This document shows positions 16,799-25,086 of a stretch of 34,858 nt of DNA, one piece after another (position 1 is the first letter of the stretch; every line of letters begins with the position of its first letter). The notes beneath the pieces are model-generated. The model did not search any database and was not told the DNA's origin. It was given only the letters and a program-made list of their open reading frames with translations. Source of the stretch: Methyloceanibacter sp. (GTDB taxonomy: Bacteria; Pseudomonadota; Alphaproteobacteria; Rhizobiales; Methyloligellaceae); assembly GCA_029287395.1 (NCBI GenBank), contig JARFRF010000017.1, forward strand, positions 1 through 34,858, given 5' to 3'. A program made the translations under genes and the position numbers.

Positions 16799-17755
16799 CT
16801 AGTTCCTGCGTTGACGTTTGAGCGTCATCGAGGGTGTCTCCCCGAACAGATTTCTGTAATGGCGTGCAAATCGGCTCAGGTCCCAAAAGCCGCATCTCAT
16901 TGCGGTGCCTGTGACGTTCGCATCGCTCTCCGTAGTGAGGATCTGGCGTGCTTGAGAAAGACGACGAAAAATCAAGTAGCGCGCCGGGGGTATGCCATAC
17001 TTCTCGACAAAAGCACGACGCAGTGTGCGCTCTGACAAGCCCAAGTGCGCACATAGCCTGGGTACACGAACAGGGTACCACTCGTGCTCCCTGAGATAAT
17101 CGTCGACGATCGTGGTAATCCTCGTCGCACGGGTAAAATTTCGGCGATTGTCGACAGCTGCAATTGCCGACTCGCGATAACCAAGAAACAGTGCCTCCAC
17201 GGCGTCATCAATTAGACCCTCGGCGGCTTGCGTCACATAGGCCACGGCGGGGGTTGCCTGCACGCTGTGAGCCACACGCTTCAGCATGGTGGAGATGAAT
17301 TCTCTCGTGCGCAACGAAGAGCGGTACATCCCCGGGCGCTGCCAAAACCCAGGGTCGTTCTTGAGCTCGTAGACCTCCGCGCGCCGGCGGACATCCTCCA
17401 GTGGAAGCCCAATCGCGAGCCAGTGGGTATACTGGCTATATCTCGCGTCATGCTCAATACCTGCGGGGACGACGGCAACGTCGCCAAGCTGCGTCTCGTA
17501 ATCCCACTGGCTGTTGGATGCGCTCGAGTCGATTATGGCGCCGAGGGTGCAGTTTGACTCCGACAAGGGGCCGTAAGCGCGGAACGAGCCTGAAATTTCT
17601 GCGGTGCTCAGGGACTTTCTGCCAACCACCAGCTGGGCCATAAATCCGGTCAACTGCCCCGCTGCTAGCTGTGTGGGCTCGACCTGACTCCCAGCGACGA
17701 CTCCCTCAATCGACTCTATACCGTTGATTTTACCCACACTTAAGCGGTTGGTCAT
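16799..17755 (-). CDS. AraC-family transcriptional regulator, divergent from the AcnX cluster
   Basis: The 318-aa protein has an N-terminal sensing domain of about 200 residues and a C-terminal AraC/XylS DNA-binding domain with two helix-turn-helix motifs. The first is around VPRLCAHLGLSERTLRRAF, the second around ANVTGTAMRCGFWDLSRFAR, and the family signature ends FGETPSMTLKR. The ligand is not predictable. Its position, divergent from the aconitase X gene with 158 bases between the starts, makes it the likely activator of that cluster and possibly of itself. The start is the ATG at 17755. Confidence 0.88.
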   Translation of the reverse strand: MTNRLSVGKINGIESIEGVVAGSQVEPTQLAAGQLTGFMAQLVVGRKSLSTAEISGSFRAYGPLSESNCTLGAIIDSSASNSQWDYETQLGDVAVVPAGIEHDARYSQYTHWLAIGLPLEDVRRRAEVYELKNDPGFWQRPGMYRSSLRTREFISTMLKRVAHSVQATPAVAYVTQAAEGLIDDAVEALFLGYRESAIAAVDNRRNFTRATRITTIVDDYLREHEWYPVRVPRLCAHLGLSERTLRRAFVEKYGIPPARYLIFRRLSQARQILTTESDANVTGTAMRCGFWDLSRFARHYRNLFGETPSMTLKRQRRN

Positions 17756-17913
17756 TAGGACTGGTCCCCGAGCAATAACGTCCGAAAACGCCTATCAAGC
17801 ATACGTCGCCTGCGTTTAGATAACAATAAAGGTCGTTCCAGCATCTGGCTGTCCGAGCGCCATGGCATAAAACGCCAAGCGGCGAGAACGGTTCAAGAGG
17901 TCAAGAGGAATCC
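17756..17913. promoter_or_regulatory. Divergent promoter region of AraC gene and AcnX cluster
   Basis: The 158 bases between the two divergent starts must hold both promoters. The sequence AAAACGCC occurs twice, at 17785-17792 and 17869-17876, 84 bases apart, close to eight helical turns. This could be an AraC-type looping pair, but the unit is short and I cannot test significance. The segment 17818-17830 is AT-rich (TAGATAACAATAA). A good ribosome site, AAGAGGAATCC, stands just before the AcnX ATG at 17914. Confidence 0.35.
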
Positions 17914-19497
17914 ATGAAACGCAGAGATGTTCTTAAGGGCGTAGCTCTGATGCCTTTGTCTGGAGCCCTCCTCTCGGATGGTTCTGTCGGGCTGAAGCCT
18001 GGAGCGGCGAATGCGCAAGAAGCCAAGAGGGCAGGAGGGAGTGTTGTGAGCACATCAGCTGGTAAGTCTCTTAACGGCGAAGTTCCGGATTTCGCAGAGC
18101 ACATTATAACCTCCGATATGGACGGTCTTGGGCCTGACGGGAAGCCAACGGGCCAGAAGGCGACTTTTTCGGGCGCGTCCAAAGCCGACGCGACGGCGGA
18201 CAACGCCTCGTCGAAGATGAAACTGACGAAAGAAGAGCAGGACATTCTCGACGGAAAGGACGGCGAGGAAAAAGCCAAGCTTATGAAGATCCTCGTCATG
18301 TTTGGCGAGACTTTCGGGGCAACCAAGCTGACGGATCTGGGCGGCGCGCCGCACTCGAACCTCTATATCGGTGCCCCCTATCTTGAGTCTCTGATTGTCA
18401 TGCTCGAGCAGTGCGCTGCGGCGGGGCTCAAATCCTACGCGCCGTACACGGTCAACCCGCGCCCCTATGACGTCTACAACGTCCAGAACAATCCGACCGA
18501 AATGGAGCTGATCGCTGAGGGCTATCCTCTGCAGATGCGGCTGGACGCGGTCCACGCGCAGCTCGGAGCACCCGACCTGAACTACCGCTCCTGTGCGTGC
18601 TACATCGACGACATCGGTAATGCACCGAAGCCGGGCACGCCTGTCGCGTGGTGTGAATCATCGGCAGTGAATTATGGAAACTCCGTCCTCGGCATACGCA
18701 CTAATCGCTATGGCGCCGGGATGGAGATGCTCTGCGCCATGCTCGGCAAGGCACCGGTATTCGGCCTGATGACCGATGAGGGCCGCAAGGCGAAGTGGCT
18801 GATCGATGTGAAGACGACCGAGGAGCCCGACTGGGGCGTGCTCGGCACGGCGATCGGCCGGAAGTGCGTCGAGGATATCCCTTATATAGCGGGCGTCGAA
18901 AAGTACTTCGGCGGCGAGGTCACCAACGATAACTGGCAAAAGCTGAAATACATGGGCAGCGCCACCGCCGCCGCCGGCGCCGTCGGCTGCTACCACGTCG
19001 AGGGTGTGACACCCGAGCCAAAGGAAAAGGGCCGAGATATGCTGGCGGAAAACTACCAGACGTACATCTTTGACGATAAAGAGCAGCAGGCGATCCTCGA
19101 CACGTTTGAGAATCTCTGGGACGACCCGAACGGCGACCCGACTGCCGTCTTCATCGGCTGCCCGCACTGCAACTACGAGGAGACCATCCGCTGGGCGAAG
19201 ATGTTCGTCGACGCTCTCGATGCGGCCGGGCAGGAGAAGTTGGCGATCCCCGCTTATATCTTCGCGCCGACCGTGACGCGAACGCGCGCGCTGCTGGAAG
19301 AGCCCGAGCTGGCGAGCCGGGCGCTCGGCGCCGGGGTCCGCGTCACCAACATGTGCGGCGTCTCCTACTCCGGCATGAAGGGCTTCTCCGAGCGGGTGCG
19401 GGCCGTCACGAACTCAGCCAAGAACCGGAACTACTCGCCCATCCGGTACTTCCCCGACAAGAAGCTGGTGGATATCGCTGTGACCGGGAAGGTCTAA
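17914..19497 (+). CDS. Aconitase X catalytic subunit (DUF521) with twin-arginine signal peptide
   Basis: The catalytic domain (about residues 103-515) is that of AcnX, an aconitase-superfamily dehydratase. Evidence: LTKEEQDILDGKDGEEKA, the CACYIDDIG segment, VAWCESSAVNYGNSVLG (245-261), HVEGVTPEPK (361-370), IGCPHC (414-419) and NMCGVSYS (479-486). The Cys residues near 227/229, 415 and 481 are the likely Fe-S ligands. Known AcnX enzymes are cytosolic cis-3-hydroxy-L-proline or mevalonate 5-phosphate dehydratases. This one is odd: it begins MKRRDVLKGVALMPLSGA, a twin-arginine signal with a modest hydrophobic core and a likely cleavage after AANA near residue 34, then a polar linker to about 100. 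I infer periplasmic location after folding and cofactor insertion. The swivel subunit follows 78 bases downstream. The substrate is unknown. Confidence 0.85.
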   Translation: MKRRDVLKGVALMPLSGALLSDGSVGLKPGAANAQEAKRAGGSVVSTSAGKSLNGEVPDFAEHIITSDMDGLGPDGKPTGQKATFSGASKADATADNASSKMKLTKEEQDILDGKDGEEKAKLMKILVMFGETFGATKLTDLGGAPHSNLYIGAPYLESLIVMLEQCAAAGLKSYAPYTVNPRPYDVYNVQNNPTEMELIAEGYPLQMRLDAVHAQLGAPDLNYRSCACYIDDIGNAPKPGTPVAWCESSAVNYGNSVLGIRTNRYGAGMEMLCAMLGKAPVFGLMTDEGRKAKWLIDVKTTEEPDWGVLGTAIGRKCVEDIPYIAGVEKYFGGEVTNDNWQKLKYMGSATAAAGAVGCYHVEGVTPEPKEKGRDMLAENYQTYIFDDKEQQAILDTFENLWDDPNGDPTAVFIGCPHCNYEETIRWAKMFVDALDAAGQEKLAIPAYIFAPTVTRTRALLEEPELASRALGAGVRVTNMCGVSYSGMKGFSERVRAVTNSAKNRNYSPIRYFPDKKLVDIAVTGKV

Positions 19498-19575
19498 GCG
19501 TCACCGAAAAGCAGGCGGCATCGGCTTTCGTGATTCCGATTAGCCACATAGAATGATCTGATTGGAGACTAAGAA

Positions 19576-20022
19576 ATGGCCAAGACGTTTAAGGGACGCC
19601 CGATTGTTCCGGGGAACTTAGAAGGTGAGGCGCTCGTATCGAAGCAGCCGTTCAATACGACTGCATCCTATTTTACCAACATGTTTGCAGGGAACACTAA
19701 GGACGCACCCTGCACGGACGCCAACAATGCGGAGCTATACAAGAAGGACCTGAGCGGGGCGATCATGTGTACGCCTCAGACGGTTGGGTCGACCATGGGC
19801 GCTGGCGCGATCATGGGCATGAACCTTCTTGGCGTCGGGTTTAAGGCGATGCTGTTCTCGGACCACATCGACAGCATTGCGGCAGGCGGTCTGATCATGG
19901 ATTCGGTGTGGAACGACCGAAACGTCATCACCGTCGACTTGCTGGGCGATGACTTCATGAATACCGTCAAGACCGGAGACAAGATCAAGATCAGCGAGGA
20001 CGGTACTGTCGAGGTGGGGTGA
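19576..20022 (+). CDS. Aconitase X swivel-domain subunit (DUF126)
   Basis: This 148-aa protein matches the small AcnX subunit, the mobile domain that completes the active site. It starts FKGRPIVPGNLEGEALVSKQPF, the family's standard opening, and has TPQTVGSTMGAGAIM (about 66-80), where the Ser of GST is the expected catalytic base position. It has no signal peptide (MAKTFKGRPIVPG). If the complex is periplasmic, the subunit would need to travel with the Tat-targeted large subunit, as the partner subunits of periplasmic hydrogenases do. A ribosome site GGAGA precedes the ATG. The porin gene starts 33 bases after its stop, so one transcript is likely. Confidence 0.85.
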   Translation: MAKTFKGRPIVPGNLEGEALVSKQPFNTTASYFTNMFAGNTKDAPCTDANNAELYKKDLSGAIMCTPQTVGSTMGAGAIMGMNLLGVGFKAMLFSDHIDSIAAGGLIMDSVWNDRNVITVDLLGDDFMNTVKTGDKIKISEDGTVEVG

Positions 20023-20055
20023 TCGGTGCTCGTGTCGGGCTTGGGGGGCAGAACT

Positions 20056-21366
20056 ATGCGTTTGGTGCTTGCGATTTCTGTGATGGTCGCCCTGCTCCTA
20101 GGGGCCCCTCCAAACGTTGCCGCACAGAGCACGCGGACCGATTCAAACGTTAGCCGAGGTGACCCCTTCAGCTCTGACCCCAACGATCCGGGGAACATCC
20201 TCCGAGAAGTCGATGAGGTGGATCTGGAAAGGGAAGCCCTTTTCCCAAAGTCTCCACTTGGTGGGCTCCGTAACCGCACGGACCAAGCGAAGAAAACGAT
20301 TTATGAAGCCACGGGCTTTAAGATGGGCCTGGTTCTCCAGCAGGTGGCCCAGGGCATCTCGGAAGTTCAGCCTGGGTTCGATAATAGCGGGACGGCAGCC
20401 GATCTCGACTTCGTTGTTAAACGTGCGCTGATCAATCGAGGCCAGCCCAACGCAGGCGGCGTCTATTATCAGCTCCAAGGCCGCTGGGATTACGGGACGA
20501 CAGGTCCTCAGGATCTTGGGTTTGTGAGTTTGCCAAGCGCGGGTGGCACGGCAAATTCTTGGTCAAGATATCAGCCGACGTTTCTGACCAGGAATTTCTA
20601 TTGGCAACATGGCAGTACGGAAGCGGGCTGGGCTTACCGCATCGGCAAGATTACGCCTGATGCAACGTTGTTGACGTCACAATATATAAGCCCCGTCACG
20701 ACCTTTCTGCCCAACGTGGGAACGGGAGTGTTTGCCGCAGGATATCCTGACTCGGGGCTAGGCTTTGTAGGTGGTGTGTATCCAAGCGACCGCGTCTCTG
20801 TAATCGGACTAATCTCCGACGCCAACGCCAACCGCCTGAACTTCGGTGACATAGGTGCAGGTGACACCTACAAGGCGGTGCAGCTTGGGGTGAAGATACT
20901 GCCGGTAACGCCGAAGGCCGGGTACTCGAAGTTCCTTCTTTGGCACAACGACGGAACCAAAAACGGACAGCCGATCAACGCGATGACTGGCGAGGAAGGC
21001 TGGGGCTTCGCCATGAAGCTTGAGCAAGAACTGACCCGCGACGGCCGGGCGGTTGGCATCTTCCGGTACGGCAGGAGCTACGACGACTCGGCTATCTACA
21101 AGCAACAAGCTGGCTTATCTATTGTTCTGAACGACCCGGGCGACCCCATTCGCATCAAGAACGACATGCTGGGCATTGCGGTCAACTGGGTGGAGTCGGT
21201 GGTGGCCGGATCTCGGGAAGAATACAATTTCGAAGCGTTCTATCGGTTTCCACTCGTTCCGGCTGTGGATACGACGCTGAGCTATCAGTCGGTCTTCGAT
21301 CCTGCTTTCACCACGGAGATTGATCAGGCGTCCGTGTTTAGCTTGAGGGTGCGGACGACGTACTGA
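20056..21366 (+). CDS. OprB-like outer-membrane porin
   Basis: The 436-aa protein has a signal peptide (LVLAISVMVALLLGA, likely cleavage near AAQ, residue 24), then a long region rich in alternating polar and aromatic residues that ends SLRVRTTY, with a C-terminal aromatic residue as in outer-membrane barrels. Segments such as AYRIGKITPD and YNFEAFYRFPLVPAVD resemble carbohydrate-selective porins (OprB family). The solute is unknown; context suggests the substrate of the AcnX enzyme. I chose the ATG at 20056, preceded by a run of six Gs, over a GTG at 20026. A degraded copy of the 3' end lies at 22730-22885. Confidence 0.72.
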   Translation: MRLVLAISVMVALLLGAPPNVAAQSTRTDSNVSRGDPFSSDPNDPGNILREVDEVDLEREALFPKSPLGGLRNRTDQAKKTIYEATGFKMGLVLQQVAQGISEVQPGFDNSGTAADLDFVVKRALINRGQPNAGGVYYQLQGRWDYGTTGPQDLGFVSLPSAGGTANSWSRYQPTFLTRNFYWQHGSTEAGWAYRIGKITPDATLLTSQYISPVTTFLPNVGTGVFAAGYPDSGLGFVGGVYPSDRVSVIGLISDANANRLNFGDIGAGDTYKAVQLGVKILPVTPKAGYSKFLLWHNDGTKNGQPINAMTGEEGWGFAMKLEQELTRDGRAVGIFRYGRSYDDSAIYKQQAGLSIVLNDPGDPIRIKNDMLGIAVNWVESVVAGSREEYNFEAFYRFPLVPAVDTTLSYQSVFDPAFTTEIDQASVFSLRVRTTY

Positions 21367-21479
21367 GGGTCAGCCGCAAAGGGCGGCTCCCCAAGAAATA
21401 CTGAATAAACTAAGTCAGAATGTCTGGGCCTGGGCGCTAACGAAGCGTACGTGATGCCGCCGCGTAGGGATAGAAAAGC

Positions 21480-22637
21480 ATGAAAAGAGTTGCGTTGTCT
21501 CTTGCGCTTGTCTTGGGACTTACCGCTTGTGCGGGAGGGTCCCGCAACATTGTCCCGACGTCGCTTGAGGATGATGTCGTTGTCGCGGGGATGAGAGGGT
21601 CCACAATCCGTTATTGGGGCGATGAAATCCCGCCCGACGCCGACGCACTTGTCCGAAAAAGATGGGCCCAAGTGCAAGGCGCCCAGCGCCAGCGGGTGAC
21701 CTATCTCGCCATCTCAGCCGGTGGCAGTGACGGAGCCTTCGGAGCAGGCCTGCTGAATGGTTGGACAGCACGTGGCGACCGGCCCAAGTTCGACTTGGTT
21801 ACAGGGGTCAGCACCGGCGCCCTAACTGCCCCCTTTGCGTTCTTGGGACCAAAATATGACCCCGCGCTGAAGCATGTCTTTACGACATCCCACACTAACG
21901 ATATCGCAATCGTCCAACCGGTGAGAGGCTTGCTTGGGGGGTCTTCGTTAGCCAGCAATGCGCCCTTGGCCAAGCTCATTGCGCATTATGTGAATGAACA
22001 GTTTCTAAGAGAGGTTGCCGCGGAGCATCGGAAGGGGCGACGGCTCTATGTCGGGACAACAAATCTCGATGCGCAGCGTGCGGTTGTTTGGAACATGGGT
22101 GAAATCGCCTCGAGCGGCAGCCCGCACGCGGTCGAGTTGTTCCGAAAGATCCTACTCTCCTCCGCTGCAATCCCAGGGGTCTTCCCGCCAGGCATGATTA
22201 AGGTTGCTGCAAACGGCAATGTGTACGAGGAAATGCACGTCGATGGTGGCACAGCTCGTCAGGTTTTCTTGCTTCCCCCGCATTTCAGCTCGAAACGAGT
22301 GGATTCGCGTATCGGCGTTAAACCGGTTCGGCGCGCCTATATCATCCGCAATGGACGCGTCACGCCAGAGAAGGAAGCGGTAAAGGTCAGTGCACTGTCT
22401 ATTGGCCCGCGATCCGTTTCAACCTTGATGAAGGAACAAGGTATTGGCGACCTTTATGAACTCTACGAGCTCGCACGGGTCAACGGCATCGACTACAACT
22501 TAGCTTATATACCAGCGAGTTTTAACGTCTCGAGCGCGGGAGGTTTCGATCCGACGTATATGACTGCGCTCTATAATGAAGGCTTCAGGCTGGGTCGGTC
22601 CCGGGCATGGAAGAAAAAGCCGCCATCTTTTGAGTAG
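21480..22637 (+). CDS. Patatin-like phospholipase, predicted lipoprotein
   Basis: The 385-aa protein has a lipoprotein signal, with LTAC as lipobox (Cys at residue 17), so it should be anchored in the envelope. The patatin fold is shown by the oxyanion glycine loop ISAGGSDGAFGAG (about 79-91), the nucleophile elbow GVSTGAL (about 109-115) and the aspartate of HVDGGTA, giving the Ser-Asp dyad of lipid acyl hydrolases. It probably cleaves an ester or acyl bond in a lipid-like substrate. It follows the porin after 113 bases in the same direction, and is likely part of the same cluster. It could instead be an unrelated envelope gene placed between the AcnX and DUF3604 parts. Confidence 0.82.
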   Translation: MKRVALSLALVLGLTACAGGSRNIVPTSLEDDVVVAGMRGSTIRYWGDEIPPDADALVRKRWAQVQGAQRQRVTYLAISAGGSDGAFGAGLLNGWTARGDRPKFDLVTGVSTGALTAPFAFLGPKYDPALKHVFTTSHTNDIAIVQPVRGLLGGSSLASNAPLAKLIAHYVNEQFLREVAAEHRKGRRLYVGTTNLDAQRAVVWNMGEIASSGSPHAVELFRKILLSSAAIPGVFPPGMIKVAANGNVYEEMHVDGGTARQVFLLPPHFSSKRVDSRIGVKPVRRAYIIRNGRVTPEKEAVKVSALSIGPRSVSTLMKEQGIGDLYELYELARVNGIDYNLAYIPASFNVSSAGGFDPTYMTALYNEGFRLGRSRAWKKKPPSFE

Positions 22638-23094
22638 CTCCGCAAACCTGCAGCAATCACGGAAGTCGACTGAGCCGCGATAGATCTGATATCAGCTATC
22701 GGCACTACGGCAACTTCAATCGCTCGGCCGAGTATTCCTGCTTGCGGATGTAAATCGGTCGTGTTCCAGTCGTGGATACGACTTTGAGCTACCAGTCGAT
22801 ATGCGACTCTGACCTTGCCCCCCCGATCGGTCAGTCATCCGCGGTCAGCTTGAGATTGCGGACAACCTATGGATCTTACTCATGATGCCGAGGTTTACTA
22901 TGAATACCGTCGGCACGGACCCCCATAAGAAGCGTCTTTTTTTCGATAGAGATTCCCGCGATAGTGACCAGGGTCAAATTTGGCGATTGCCGTTGTCCCT
23001 AGAAGTGTCAGAATAGACAGGAAAACTCCAGGAGAGATGTGAAGCTAACGCTCGGGCGCCAAAGCGTGGCGGGCACTAAGGGAGGATTAACTCG
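22638..23094. other. 457-base intergenic stretch between patatin and DUF3604 genes
   Basis: No intact gene is visible. The middle holds a decayed porin 3' end (22730-22885, listed separately). Just after it is an imperfect hairpin (22886-22915, arms TGCCGAGGT and ACC-G-TCGGCA), followed about 20 bases later by a run of seven Ts (22935-22941); it could end transcription of the first half of the cluster, but the T-run is distant. The last bases hold AGGGAGGATT, the ribosome site of the DUF3604 gene. A promoter for that gene may lie here but none is clear. Confidence 0.4.
22730..22885 (+). pseudogene. Remnant of a second porin gene (3' end only)
   Basis: Translated from 22730, the frame reads EYSCLRM, a TAA stop (22751-22753), then IGRVPVVDTTLSYQS and, near the end, SAVSLRLRTTYGSYS before TGA. 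This matches the C-terminus of the intact porin at 20056-21366 (EYNFEAFYRFPLVPAVDTTLSYQS and SVFSLRVRTTY). The stop codon and lack of any upstream porin coding show it is a degraded fragment. It is a duplicate or the remains of a former second porin belonging to the DUF3604 half of the cluster. Confidence 0.8.
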
Positions 23095-25032
23095 ATGACT
23101 ATGCACCATAGGCTGGCGGCGCACGCCACAGCTTTGATCGTTCTTCTCGGGTCATCCGCTGCGTCCGCGCAAGTGCCACCGCCGCCTGACGGCGAAGAAG
23201 TTCTTTACGGAGCTTACAAGGGCAAGACATACTCTCCTTACGCCCAGCGCGGCTTTCCCTCACGACCTCTCTGGGGGGACACGCATCTTCATACCGCAAT
23301 GTCCATGGATGCCGGCTCGTTCGGCAACCGACTCGGCGTGCGTGAGGCATACCAGTTCGCTCGCGGTGATGAAGTCAAGTCCGCCACTGGCCTGCCGGTC
23401 AAGCTGTCGCGTCCGCTCGACTGGCTGGCCGTTACGGACCACTCCGACAATATGGGCTTCTTCCCGGACATGTTTGCCGGAGCGCCCCATATTCTCGCTG
23501 ATCCAAAGGGCAAGGAATGGTACGATAAAGTACAGGCGGGGCAGGGCGTCGATGTGGCGCTGGAGCTGATCGGTCTCTTCTCACAAGGGAAGTTCCCGGA
23601 AGCATTGGAGTATACCCCGGACTCCCGGCCCTACAAATCTGCCTGGAAGGAAACGGTGGACGCCGCCGAGGAGTATAACGACCCCGGCCGGTTCACCGCC
23701 CTGATCGGTTATGAATGGACCTCACTTGCCAAAGGCAACAATCTGCATCGTGTAGTGCTCTATCGCGACGGCGGCGACCATGCGTTACGCATGGTGCCGT
23801 ATACGACTACCGCGCCTCAGGGCAGCATCGATCCCCTCGATCTCTACAAATGGTTGGACACTTACGAAGAGAAAACCGGCGGCGACGTTCTGGCGATTGC
23901 GCATAACGGCAATCTATCCAACGGCATCATGTTCCCCATTGATGCGCAGTACACGGGGCGCAAGCTCGACGAACGCTATGTCAGCCAGCGCGCCAAATGG
24001 GAGCCGCTCTACGAGGCTACCCAGATCAAGGGCGACGGGGAGACCCATCCTCTGCTGTCGCCGGATGACGAGTTCGCCGACTATGAGACGTGGGACATCG
24101 GAAATCTCGATGTGTCGGAGGCCAAGACCGACGACATGCTGGCCGGAGAGTATGCACGCGAAGCTCTGAAGCGCGGGCTGATGCTTGAGAAGAAGCTGGG
24201 GACCAACCCGTACAAGTTCGGCATGATCGGCTCCACCGATAGCCATACGTCGCTGGCGACGGCGCAAGAGGACAATTTCTTCGGCAAGCATTCGGGCGCG
24301 GAGCCGAACCCGGAGCGCATGAACCATCCTTTCATGAAGACCGATGCCGGCACCATCATGGGCTGGCAACAAGTCGCTTCAGGGTTGGCTGCTGTGTGGG
24401 CGACGGAGAACACGCGCGAGGCGATCTTCGATGCTATGGAGCGCAAGGAAACCTACGCCACCACGGGCAGCCGTATGGGGGTGCGCTTCTTCGGCGGCTG
24501 GAACTATACGGACGAGGACATCGCCAGCCGTACTCCAGCCTTCGCCGGTTACGACAAAGGCGTTCCCATGGGCGGCGATCTGCCAGTGAAGCCGGACGAC
24601 GCCAAGATGCCGAGTTTCATGGTCTATGCGCTGAAGGACCCGATTGGGGGCAATCTCGACCGCATCCAGATCGTCAAAGGCTGGATGGACGATAACGGTG
24701 AGACTCACGAGAAGGTCTATGACGTCGTGTGGAGTGGTGACCGCAAGCCCGGCGCGGACGGCAAGGTGCCGCCGGTCGGCAATACGGTCGATGCGAAGAC
24801 CTCGAGCTTCAGCAACACGATCGGCGAATCCGAACTTGCTGCGGTCTGGAACGACCCCGAATTCGATCCAAGTCAGAAGGCGTTCTACTACGCGCGCGTG
24901 CTCGAAATCCCGACGCCGCGCTGGTCAACTTATGACGCGTATCGTTTTGGTATCGACATTCCCGAAGGCGCGCCGAAATCCACTCAGGAACGAGCTTACA
25001 CATCGCCCATCTGGTACACGCCGAAGAGCTGA
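23095..25032 (+). CDS. DUF3604 secreted PHP-like protein (copy 1)
   Basis: The 645-aa protein has a Sec signal peptide (cleavage near ASA, residue 25) and a large DUF3604 region related to PHP-type metal phosphoesterases. Metal-ligand-like motifs appear in order: [14 protein letters not shown] (61-74), VTDHSD (113-118), [11 protein letters not shown] and [15 protein letters not shown] domains bind two or three metal ions. The closing region, [15 protein letters not shown], is shared with copy 2. The reaction is not established for DUF3604. It has a strong AGGGAGG ribosome site and is followed 54 bases later by copy 2. Its high-GC, regular codon use suggests good expression. Confidence 0.87.
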   Translation: MTMHHRLAAHATALIVLLGSSAASAQVPPPPDGEEVLYGAYKGKTYSPYAQRGFPSRPLWGDTHLHTAMSMDAGSFGNRLGVREAYQFARGDEVKSATGLPVKLSRPLDWLAVTDHSDNMGFFPDMFAGAPHILADPKGKEWYDKVQAGQGVDVALELIGLFSQGKFPEALEYTPDSRPYKSAWKETVDAAEEYNDPGRFTALIGYEWTSLAKGNNLHRVVLYRDGGDHALRMVPYTTTAPQGSIDPLDLYKWLDTYEEKTGGDVLAIAHNGNLSNGIMFPIDAQYTGRKLDERYVSQRAKWEPLYEATQIKGDGETHPLLSPDDEFADYETWDIGNLDVSEAKTDDMLAGEYAREALKRGLMLEKKLGTNPYKFGMIGSTDSHTSLATAQEDNFFGKHSGAEPNPERMNHPFMKTDAGTIMGWQQVASGLAAVWATENTREAIFDAMERKETYATTGSRMGVRFFGGWNYTDEDIASRTPAFAGYDKGVPMGGDLPVKPDDAKMPSFMVYALKDPIGGNLDRIQIVKGWMDDNGETHEKVYDVVWSGDRKPGADGKVPPVGNTVDAKTSSFSNTIGESELAAVWNDPEFDPSQKAFYYARVLEIPTPRWSTYDAYRFGIDIPEGAPKSTQERAYTSPIWYTPKS

Positions 25033-25086
25033 TGGAGAGGGTGGGCCAGCTGCAGTCCGCCTAAATTTCTAGGGAGGATCAGTCCA

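Noticed and set aside
18658-19167. Antisense frame of 169 codons within the AcnX gene
   Set aside because: It is a shadow of a well-supported gene with strong third-position GC bias.
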